Assembly (NCBI GenBank): GCA_019188255.1
Contig: JAETXT010000002.1
Span: 4,278,001-4,342,000, forward strand
Reading direction: 5' to 3'
DNA: 64,000 nt
From: Verticillium longisporum
Lineage: Eukaryota; Ascomycota; Sordariomycetes; Glomerellales; Plectosphaerellaceae
The notes under the pieces were generated by a model. The model searched no databases. It was not told the DNA's origin and saw only the letters and a list, made by a program, of their open reading frames with translations. Positions within the stretch are counted from its first letter, which is position 1. Every line of letters starts with the position of its first letter. Below are positions 45,701 to 55,340 of this stretch, in pieces. Position numbers and translations under genes: made by a program.

Positions 45701-48132
45701 TTAACACCAAGTTTGGTGCAGAAACAATCGTTTGTAAGTGCCGCTAGTGTACCAGACCTTGAGGTTTTACCGGCATCGCGTCGACGGTGCGCCTAGCCTT
45801 GGTTCCTTTGCATTTGACGTCCGGTCCGGAATCTTCTGCTTCTTTGCAGCAGGTTGATGGTGATGACGTTTCTACCTCAAAACTTGGATGTGGAACTGGA
45901 GCATGACCGCAGCTCAAATGATGATTGCCTAAGCCCCGCTCCAGATGTAGGTGTACCTGGCAGAGCGCTGGGAATCAGGAAATGATCAACTAGGGGTCCA
46001 AACACCTGAGTCGATCCTGTACCAATGCCTTGTTTGTCCCAAAAGGGTTGCCATACACCCACATATACACTTGCTCTCGGGTAAAGTGATGTTCCGTCGT
46101 AGCAGATTGCATCCGATCGTACGCAGTGAGCTCTAGCGGAAGAAATTCAGTTCAACTTGTTCGCTCTGGGCCAGCAAGGTGTGGAACGACGACGGCCGAA
46201 ACAGTGCTGGGCGAACGTCGATGTTGGCCAAAAGCCAGATTTCGAGGCACAGAAAGAGAGCCAGGGTTGGGTGACTAAAGGTGGGCCGGTATGGGTCTGG
46301 GCCTTTGACGTCTCCTTCGGAAGCTGGCAAGCGAATCAGAGGCCCTGGTACACTAGCACCTCCTCGGGTTTAGCTTATGCAAGGCTGTCGTGTCTTGACA
46401 TTTAGCGCACCATCGTTTTCGGGGTCCTTGGGGGCTTGAATGCGACGAGGCCTCAGTAAATCGGGGTTGTAGGTAGGTAAGAGATCGATAGGAAATCGAG
46501 ATGATAGATAATTGCGACCGGAGTACGATGCGCACTGCCTGCAGAGTTGTCTATCACAGTTCGCTTGTCTCAATATTTCGTGAGAATCGTGGGCCTGTTC
46601 ATCACTAGACATCTATGTGGTATGACGTCAAGCTCACGACATACCGCCCACACCTAGTGGACTTCATCCCCACGGGCGACCCTAAAGGGATCCGCCTCCC
46701 CGAGGAATTAGCAGACATGATGGTGTGGCGCTATCGACATGACCCCGATTTTCATCAGGCCACACCACACTACTCTCGATCTGTAGGAAAGACTCCATCA
46801 GTCGCGATCGAAACGCCAGGGTCCCATCGCCCATTGCCTCTTCTCCCCTCCCATTGAGTAACACCACCGCATAAGTTCGTGCTACACAGGGCTCCAGGCT
46901 TCTGGCCACGCCGCCGTTACCCATTGCTACCGTATGGGCGCACAAACCAAGATACCTAGGCAGGCCAAGCACCAGGCACCTTCAGGAACTCGTCCCGATG
47001 AGTCCCTGGTGATCCGTCTCTCGGCATTCTCACGACCCACAGCCCACCTTCGCCTCCCGCTTCCTGATCAGAAAAAGCTTCCTGCTCACCCCAATCTTCC
47101 ACAGCACCTGTGAATCAGCCATCTTTGCCATTTAATGCTGGCCACTTGACGCGCAGTGCTAGCTGCGGAAGAGGCTCTCGATACCACAGCCCTTGAGATA
47201 CGGCAACAAGCAATAGCGAGCATCACGATTGAGAGCGTGTCATCTAAGTCGCCTTCGAAAAGCAACAGGCACACTCGACGAGCCGTTGAAGCGACACTGC
47301 AGCTTCGCTTCTTGGCCGCGGCACTCGCCATTCCCACCGGCGTGCGACGACCAAAGTACGACGACCAAATCTCTTTGCCCCCTCCATCTCGAACGAACAG
47401 AATTGGTCCATCGACGAACAGGCCGATCTATCATCTCGAAATCATCCCCCAAAGCCTTGCAACTCAGCTAGTGGTGGAGGGAAACAAGAGGCCGCTCACT
47501 GCCGCCGTTTCCGTGGCTGCCAATGCGCACTGGCACCTCGATCGATCCCCTCAGGCCGACCAACACTACGCCAGGACTCGACTCGAAATTCAGCACCTTG
47601 TCGCAAAAAGGACAGGCCGTCGCAGCTACGTCCAGCTTGATCGTCCCGAAAAACGGTGCTTGCGATTCCTTCTGTACGTTGTCACTCTACCCTGGATTGT
47701 GCTCAGGCGTGAAGCTGGGGGAGGGGTCTGGCCAGAACCGGACGTCATATCCCTCCACCTCCGCCCATTGCATCGAGATCATGACACAGGCCAATCAGCG
47801 CATGCACTTGCCCTCACTCCCACCCTGAGCCTGTACTACCTTACCATGGGTGTGCGGCTTATGGCCCTGCGTCTCGCCCACCCCCCCTTCTGCCATTCCA
47901 TGATCCAGCAACTAATACTGCAGACCCTCCAGTTCGATCGCTTCGCCCACCGTTCCCCCAACTACCCAACAACCCACGATCCTCAGCCCGACAACGACTC
48001 TCGACGCCTTGAACTCGGCACACGACGTTCGCGCCATCTCGACTTCATCTCACAACCCACGATAAACAACAAACACATTCACACGTATTAATTCGTCTCC
48101 ACATATTGACTTCTTGGGGCCGCACCACATCC
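45701..48132. promoter_or_regulatory. Upstream region and long leader of FRQ
   Basis: In Neurospora the frq promoter carries White Collar-binding light and clock elements, and the leader is long with upstream ORFs. Here GATCG-type cores are seen at 46806-46810, 47540-47547 (GATCGATC) and 47936-47940, as candidates only. A frame from 47156 to 48091 is free of stops for 311 codons but has its first ATG only at 47846, which would give an 81-codon upstream ORF ending 41 bp before the FRQ start. TAGG repeats lie near 46467-46476. Confidence 0.45.
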
Positions 48133-51100
48133 ATGGCCGACCTTACGGCCAAACCAAGCGATGCCCAGCCGTTGCCCGACAACGCCGCTGGGCAGCCCAT
48201 GCCACGCAGAACATCCCCCGACAAGTCTGTCACCTTGCAGCATCACCGCCTCGTCCGCGATGCGAGTCTACGAAATGCCGCCAGCATGAGATCAGCTCAG
48301 TCAAGCCAAATACCTACAATATCGATACACAAAGATGTCGACGCGTCGCCAACAAGAGGTTCATCTGGGGAAAGCCAAGACACAACCCAAAGCGATGCCA
48401 TGAGGTGGTTTGATCGCTCTAACGAGAACCCGACCGCTGCATACACTCAAGGCATGGATGGTATGGCGGAATGTCCCGACTACGTGCCGAAGCCGAACTG
48501 ACTTGAGTTATAGTTGACCCTCCTTTTTATCAAAAAGAAAGCGACTCATCCATCGGAGACGGCAACAAGGCAACATACCCGTTCCATCTCAAGCCTGGCG
48601 CTTCCCATCCTCTGAGGCCGTCCGCAGCCCGCAGCAGCAGCACCGGCGACTACCGCAGTGTTATTGATGATCTGACTGTCGAGATTCAAAAACTGAAGGA
48701 TGAGTTGAAGATGTGCAAGCAGCCTAGCCCTGACCTCTTGAAGCGCGACAAATTGTTCGAGATCAAGGTTCACGGTCTGCCGAAGCGGAAGAAGAGGGAA
48801 CTCGAGGCAACACTTCGCGATTTCGCCTCTGGACTCAGTGAATCTGCCAGCGCCGAGACTTCTTCCGCTCGCAAGAAGTCGTCCCGGAATCACGACAAAA
48901 TGTACTCAGCCTCGGGCTCCATGTCCAAGCACGCCTCATCTTCTTCCGGCTCAAATTGGAAGCATGCCGATTCGGCCTATGCCTCCGCGTCAACGGGGCC
49001 GAACACATCCGGTACCTCTCTCACACGCCCCTCTATGAGCTCACGAGCCAGATCTTCGGAACAGAAGGTCGAAAGCTACCTGAAAGACATCCCGGAAGGC
49101 CTCTATCCGCGACACATGGTCATGACGGATAAGGAAAAGAAGAAGCTCGTAGTGCGGCGGCTCGAGCACCTTTTTACTGGAAAGATTACGGGACAAGCAT
49201 TCCGCGAGAAAGCGGCAGTTCTCGCCACCAAACCGTCCGACGTCACCACTGGTCAAGGCCCTATGGTTCACCAACCACCCAGCCTGGCACACCCGGAGGC
49301 TTCTAGAGAAGCGCGCATCGCAGAGGAACCAAGCAAGAAAAGCCGATCCAGGGACAATGATTCGACAGAAAATTCCAACGGCGACCAGAACGAGACGACA
49401 GGAAACGTAGCTGTTGCCAGGACTAGCAACAGCGTTTCGCCACCAGACGCAACACCAGCCGAACAACGTCCAACTCGGCCGCTGGATCTTGATCCCCACC
49501 GCAAACAGGTCCCCTCCGAAAATATGGACTACATCCGTCATCTCGGTCTCGTTCCGCCTGAACTACTTCCAGTCCACGAGGTGCAAGATGTGGCATCCGA
49601 TGCCGACGGCTGGGTGTACCTTAACCTACTTTGCAGTCTGGCCCAGCTTCACATCGTCAATGTGACCCCCGACTTTATTCGGACGGCTGTGACGGAGAAG
49701 AGTACCAAATTCCAACTTTCTCACGACGGCCGCAAAATCCGATGGAGAGGTGGATGCGACGGTACGCGATTCAGTAGCGACAGCTCAGGTGATGGCTCTC
49801 GACAGAGTCCATCAGTTGAGGATACTGATGGCTCCAACGTGGAAGAGCCGCGAAAGAAGTTGAAGAAGGTTCAAGTGGCAGGAGAAGTAGATCCATCTTC
49901 GGCGCATTTGAGCAGCAAACACAACCCAACTCTCCTGGGCAAAACCTCTGTCTCGCCCGATAATTTTCACTACAAGCCCATGTTTGTCCACCAGTCGACA
50001 TCTGGAGGTCAATCATCAATGGACGACACTAGCTCATCCCTCGGTCCGGTCGAAGACAGCAACTTGGACGACTCTCGGTGGGGAAACAGCGGGTCGGGAA
50101 CGTCACTTCGCAAGAAGCGTCGCCGCGACGGTGCTATCATCTATTACAATGGAGCGCCCTTCTGCACCGATTTGTCCGGTGACCCTGGAGACACTTCACC
50201 CACTTCCCACATGGCCTCGTCCGGGCAACAAAAGTCGAGTTCCGGACCCGAATTTGTCCGTCCCGACCCTCCTCAGCGCACCACGTCGGGGTCTGCCCTC
50301 CGTTTCCGGCCTCTGAGCGACAACATCAGGGCTGTTACTGTTGCGATTAGAGCTGAGCCAGAGGCAACAGTTCCGTATCTCTCCACCGATAATTCTGACG
50401 ATAGTGAAATGGAAGGGAATTTTCTATGGTCCGACTCGCAGCAATTCCTCACAGTTCAGCAGCTCGAGCCTTCTGGCCTTGGCGGCGTTGTCCCTGAGGA
50501 TCATTTCATGGTCGTTTGTGGCACACTGAGGCCCAAGGCCAACACGTTGCCTGTTCAACGGGAAATGAGCGATACCTTCGCCAAGTATGTCGTGAATAGG
50601 GTCTCTTCTCAGGTGTCGGCCAATCGTCTGCAGAAAGCCGCACTGGCGCTTAGCAAGCCACCCCTGGTCGAGATCGACTACGTCTCCGGCCGCATCAAAC
50701 GCTTCGCGCCTATGCCGCTGCCGCCCCCGAGCTGTTTCTTCCCCCCCTTCAGCACAAATACCGAAAGCAGTTTTGACGACTCTAGTTCTTCCGACATGGA
50801 CGACGACCTGGAATCCAGCAGGAACGCCGGCGTCACACCAATGCACTATCAGGCATCTATCAACACATACCCTGAGAATGAAGACATGACGAGCGGGGAT
50901 GAAGAGGGTGGCGAGCCCGACAACGGCGACGAGCCTAGGCCAACTCATGCCGGTCCAGACGGACCAGGGCTTATGCTCCACCAAGCACCGGTTCGGCGCT
51001 CGAGCAGCAGCGCCATCGCTGCTGCCGGCACAGCCCGCGGCCGCAGTAAGAGCACCGACCTCCCCGATCCTGCCGACAGCTCCAACGCTACGGTTGACGC

Positions 51101-51137
51101 AGAGAGCGGCTACAAGAGTAGCAGCGAGTGCAGTTAA
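48133..51137 (+). CDS. FRQ: FREQUENCY (FRQ) circadian clock protein
   Basis: FRQ is the negative element of the fungal circadian oscillator. With FRH and casein kinase 1 it inhibits the White Collar complex. Exons are 48133-48460 and 48514-51137, giving 983 residues, very near the Neurospora length. The start [12 protein letters not shown] is followed by [22 protein letters not shown]. After the intron come [12 protein letters not shown] and the coiled coil [18 protein letters not shown] needed for dimerisation. Other family blocks are [25 protein letters not shown] (quoted in part), [80 protein letters not shown] and [14 protein letters not shown]. Ser-rich, acidic stretches towards the C-terminus suit the known multi-site phosphorylation. 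No frame problem is seen. Confidence 0.97.
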
Positions 51138-52005
51138 TGCTGCTACAGACCTATTCTCCCGATTTTGCCCGACATGAGTCCAGGCTGGGGGGGACCAATG
51201 ACCCAGCCTTTGCTCTCTTCCTATTTGTCTGGCCATGTTGGGGTACGATGGACCATATTTTGCATCTTTCGGGCGTTGATTCGGTTTTGATTTTATCTTT
51301 GTCATTATGTTTTTGGAAACGAAGCGAAGAGATATCCACCTTGATTTTCATCTGGTCAAATGACTGGTTTGCGAAGCGTTTTGTCAAACCTACCCACTCA
51401 CACCGCCGCCCCTTCTCTCTTGTCTTACAGGGTGGGCGGGTAGTCGTGTTCACGGTCCGAAAGATGGGTGGGATGAGGGTGCGGAAAAAGGATGAACCAG
51501 ATCAAGGTCTCGGGCTTATCTAGAGAATGCCAACTTGGCGTTTTGATTTTGGTTTTTACACCCCGGGAGCGAAGCGGTTGAAAGGGGAAAGATGAATGTT
51601 TGATAGCGTAGCTTGTTGGGGATGAACAGACAATGTTGTGCCCCCGCTGCCTGACTTTGTCGCTCCTGAGATGTATGTAGTGCTCGTGTCATGTAGCAGA
51701 AGGGTTCAATTTGCGAGCCAAGATGCGACGCGATGCACTCGCGCGCGGCGCAGTGATAATCAATGGTCTGGATTGCACATCAAGCTCATACTGGAATCAA
51801 CACTCGAGTTCATCATCCATACATCGTTTTCTTTCTATCGTTATCGGAAGCTAGTTCTATGAGCTCCTCTGTAGGCATCATCACCCAACCCATCATGCAC
51901 TCGCCAACCCACGGCGCCTTTTTTAGGTAAACTCCCACCGAACACGCCCGCTTACCACCACAACGCCGTGCTGCTCGCATCTCCTCAAAAAATCTCATTT
52001 ATGAT
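51138..52005. other. 3' flanks of FRQ and phosphoglycerate mutase
   Basis: A convergent gap. In Neurospora an antisense frq transcript (qrf) starts downstream of frq, so this is where a matching promoter would lie. The sequence alone gives no proof. No coding frame of note. Confidence 0.4.
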
Positions 52006-54078
52006 TCAGTTGGACTCGGCATGAGGCCTCTTCTTGCTGTCAGACTCGGACTTGGACTGGACAAGCAGGCTCTGGCCGGTCATCTCGTCAGGGATAGGCA
52101 GACCCATGGCCTCCAAGACCGTGGGCGCGACATCGCCGAGGACAGGCTCCCTGACCTTGCCGTCCTTAAGCTCGACACGATCGGTGAGGCTCCAGCCATC
52201 GGGGGCGTTGGCCATGATGAACGGGACCTTGTTGGTTGTGTGGCTCGTCTTGGGCTTGCCATCCTCAAACTTCATCTCCTCAGCGTTACCGTGGTCAGAG
52301 GTGATGAAGAGAATGTAGCCGTGCGCCTTGCAGGCCTCGTAAATGGTCTTGATACCGTCGTCCGTGGCTTTGCAGGCAATGATGGCCTTCTCGTAGTTGC
52401 CCGTGTGGCCAACCATATCAGGGGGCGCGAAGTTGTTCATGACGAACGGGTATCTTTCCGTCTTTTCCCGTGTGTCTTTGTCAACCTGGTCTTCGCCCGC
52501 GATGCGGTCGGCGACACGCTTGGCGACGCCGGCGGCAGACATCTCAGGAGCCTCATCGTAGGTGGCGACAGACTTGACAGAGGGAACCAGGTCCCGCTCG
52601 TCCCGGACCTCAAGATCGAAGACCTTCTCAACACCGCCGTTGAAAAAGAAGGTGACGTGGGCGTACTTCTCAGTCTCCGCCACGTGAACCTGCTTGACCT
52701 TCTGCTTGCCGATCCACTCAGCCAGGACATTGCCCATGTGCTGAGGCTCAAAGGCAACGGTGAAGGGGTAATCCGTCTTGTAGCGGGTCATGGTGACGAG
52801 AGGCTTGATGTTAGGGTAGGGAAGTCGGGGAGGACGGATCGATCCACATTGCCCAGAACTTGAGTGATCTGGCGGACGCGATCAGAACGGTAGTTGAAGA
52901 AGAAGACAGTGTCATCATCTGTGGCAAAGTTAGTGAGAGCGGTATGAGAAAGGTTGTCAAGTTTGGCTGACCCTTGATGCGAGATTCCTGGCCACCGACA
53001 ATGATGGGTGTCAGGAACTCATCCTTGTCCTTCGAGCCGCCCTTTGCGTAGCGATCCTTGATAGCTTGAACGGGGTCGGTGCTCTCCTCGCCCTCGCCGA
53101 GAACCATACCCTTCAGCGCAATCTCGATACGTTCCCAACGCTTATCACGATCCATGGCGTAGTAGCGACCAACAACCGTTGCGATTTTACCAATGCCAAT
53201 TTCCTGCAACTGGCCAATGAGCTCTTCCATGTAGGCAGCACCGGACTTGGGGTCGGTATCACGGCCATCACCAAAGAAGTGAATGAAGACCTTGGGAACC
53301 TCGTACTGCTTGGCAGCCTTGAGAATGGCGTAAAGGTGGTCCTGCTTGGCGTGCTGAAAGAAGTTAGGGTCTGCTGGAAAGGATCAAACTTCATGAGGCT
53401 TCGCTTACCACACCACCGTGGGAGACAAGACCGCAGAGATGAAGACGGCCGTTGCCGTTCTTGGCACTCTCCATCAGATCCTTGAGGACTGCGTTGCTCG
53501 CAAATGTACCATCATCGATGTTCGCATCGATACGAACGACGTCCTGCCAAACAACGCGGCCGGCGCCGATGTTGAGGTGGCCGACTTCGGAGTTGCCCAT
53601 CAGACCCTTGGGGAGGCCGACTGCGTTGGACGAGGCCTCGAGCTCGACAAAGTGTTCCTTGTCCTGCGAGAAGGCATCCATTGTAGGGGTCTCGGCGGCA
53701 GCGATAGCATCGCCATCTTTGGGCGAACGGTCTGAAGGAATACCCCAGCCATCAATCACGACTATAGCGAGCGAAGAATCCAGAGGGTCAGCCAGGCCAG
53801 CTCGAGCGACATGAGCATGTAAGCAGCGGTCAGGATGTAATCGGGCCTGCGGAGAGCGGGCGGCAAGGACATCGTTCCGCGTTCCCCTGGGAGGGTGGGA
53901 AGAGCAAGCGAAGGCGATTTGGAGTTGGAGCTTGTGTCATTCGCGGAAATCGGGTTGCCCATGTCGCCTTCACCACCCTCACCAAATGCACCGCGGGGCT
54001 TCGACGGGGAGACGGAGGGTTTGGAGGAAGAGGCTTGGACGTACTCAGACAAGCGGGCTGGACCTGGGTTTCGGCCAT
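52006..54078 (-). CDS. gpmI: Cofactor-independent phosphoglycerate mutase, one apparent frameshift
   Basis: It interconverts 3- and 2-phosphoglycerate in glycolysis, using a Mn-bound catalytic serine. Exons are 54078-54045, 53761-53409, 53353-52972 and 52918-52006. Exon 1 gives MAETQVQPACL and joins across a long 283-bp intron to IVIDGWGIPSDRSP. The catalytic serine lies in MGNSEVGHLNIGAGR. Other landmarks are FIHFFGDGRDTDP, FFFNYRSDRVRQ, NFAPPDMVGHTGNY and TSDHGNAEEM (metal ligands). In exon 4 the frame is lost at about 52814-52821 between DRSVLPDF and YPNIKPLVTMTRY. One extra C restores it, giving about 560 residues. The length exceeds the usual size because of an insert near AGEDQVDKDTREK and a C-terminal tail. 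It is divergent from MED9. Confidence 0.92.
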
Positions 54079-54274
54079 TGTGAAGTCGGAATCGCTTCTC
54101 GGGGGCTAGAGAAGGTCTGTTCGAGAGAATTGGTAGAAGAAGAGAGTCGTAGGATGTGCGTGATTTTTGGGGGGGGACGGTGTTGAGCTCAACGTTTGAG
54201 AATCCAGAAGTAGAGACAAGATAGAGAGGCGTTTTATCGACTGATAATGGATGGTGGGGGGCCCTCGATGTCAT
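53762..54274 (-). CDS. Alternative ORF spanning the leader, exon 1 and intron 1 of the mutase gene
   Basis: A 170-codon ATG-to-TAG frame overlaps mutase exon 1 out of frame and then reads the whole of intron 1. Its second half looks like protein: GEGGEGDMGNPISAND, ALPTLPGERGTMSLPPALRRP, and a hydrophobic C-terminal segment YILTAAYMLMSLELAWLTLWIL ending RSL. Its stop TAG is the intron's own acceptor. Possible internal starts are the Met of GDMGNP and of GTMSLPP. It could be translated from an intron-retaining mRNA or a separate transcript, or be chance. The first half is less convincing. Confidence 0.35.
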   Translation of the reverse strand: MTSRAPHHPLSVDKTPLYLVSTSGFSNVELNTVPPQKSRTSYDSLLLPILSNRPSLAPEKRFRLHNGRNPGPARLSEYVQASSSKPSVSPSKPRGAFGEGGEGDMGNPISANDTSSNSKSPSLALPTLPGERGTMSLPPALRRPDYILTAAYMLMSLELAWLTLWILRSL

Positions 54275-54669
54275 AGCTCCCCCCTCCTTGTCGTTTCGAG
54301 CAGCGTCTCGAGCTTCATGGTCGCACTGTCCATCCGTAGGCGCTGGCCTGATGATCTACAGTGCATGCACCCCCTGCACGGTGACCCTTGCTAGGCCAAC
54401 GCGCCCCTCTGTTGACTTGAATCTGCCCTCCGACACCTTCTCCCGTCAGCGAGGCAGGTGTGTTCCACTCACCTCACCCATCGGTCCTTCCCACCTTTTT
54501 GACCACCTCCAATCGCAACTGCCACCCCGTGCGCTACTCCGTCCTTCCATCCGGTAGTTGCGAAATCAGCTTCAGTCAAAGGACTCCTACCGACCTTTCG
54601 AGTTGCTAAGGGATTGGCCACTGTTGGCATTGCGACCGCCCCCGCCATCTCTCGATCATCACCGCGGAC
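54079..54669. promoter_or_regulatory. Shared promoter of phosphoglycerate mutase and MED9
   Basis: 591 bp separate the two divergent start codons. Pyrimidine-rich stretches lead towards the MED9 start. No TATA box was seen. Confidence 0.5.
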
Positions 54670-55112
54670 ATGGCTTCAACACCACACCCGCTCGCGCTCC
54701 CGCCAACCCTGTCTCCAGACGCTCTCGATACACTCACCGAGCTCACGACAATCCTCACACGTCTTCGCGCCGCGGTCCACGCTTCCAACCCTTCCGCCAA
54801 TGCGGGTGGCATCACGGGCGCCACGCCCTTGCCAACGGGGCAACGCCCAACCCACTCGGCGCCAGTCCCGGCGGCACCAATGCAATGACGCTGCGAGAGC
54901 TCTCGACGCAGACCGATGCCCTGAAACACAAGCTGCAGCGCGCGAGGACGCAGCTCAAGTCCCTGCCGGACATGGAGCGAGATATTGAGGAGCAGGAGGA
55001 TGAGGTTCGCCAGGTCGAGGAGAGGATCCGGGTGCAACGCGAGATGCTCGAGAGGTTACGTGAGCGTGGCGTGCAATTCGGCAAGGACGGTGAGAAGATG
55101 GAAACAGACTGA
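54670..55112 (+). CDS. MED9: Mediator complex subunit 9, one apparent frameshift
   Basis: Med9 belongs to the Mediator middle module that links activators to RNA polymerase II. The start is MASTPHPLALPPTLSPDALDTL with TELTTILTRLRAAVHAS. After GGITGATP the frame breaks at about 54828-54830 (CCC). With one more C it continues as PLANGATPNPLGASPGGTNAM, then the conserved helical part TLRELSTQTDALKHKLQRAR, LKSLPDMERDIEEQE and VQREMLERLRERGVQFG, ending at 55112. The restored length is about 147 residues, with no intron. The C-terminal 80 residues form the coiled coil that pairs with Med4/Med7 partners in this family. Confidence 0.85.
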
Positions 55113-55340
55113 AGAGCGCAAGGCCAAAATCGACGTTCGAGCCGTGGTGGAGGTTAACAGGTGACATGATACCCAGTTTAAAGTGTCGATGTCGGAAAGA
55201 CTATGACCCAAATGATTGCATTGGCAGTACATTCTCAAAACAGAAACTACTAGTACAAGCTCAATCAAAACGTGAGTAGCAGCTCCCCGATGCCGTGTCT
55301 TCGTAGTCTTTCTTGCACACGATACAAAAGTGAAGGAGTT

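Noticed and set aside
46615..46857. 80-codon plus-strand ORF in the FRQ upstream region
   Set aside because: It has a true ATG, but no recognisable motif, no splice context and overlapping frames on the other strand, so it looks like chance or leader sequence.
52021..52863. 280-codon plus-strand ORF opposite the mutase gene
   Set aside because: It mirrors conserved mutase coding sequence on the minus strand and has no motif of its own.
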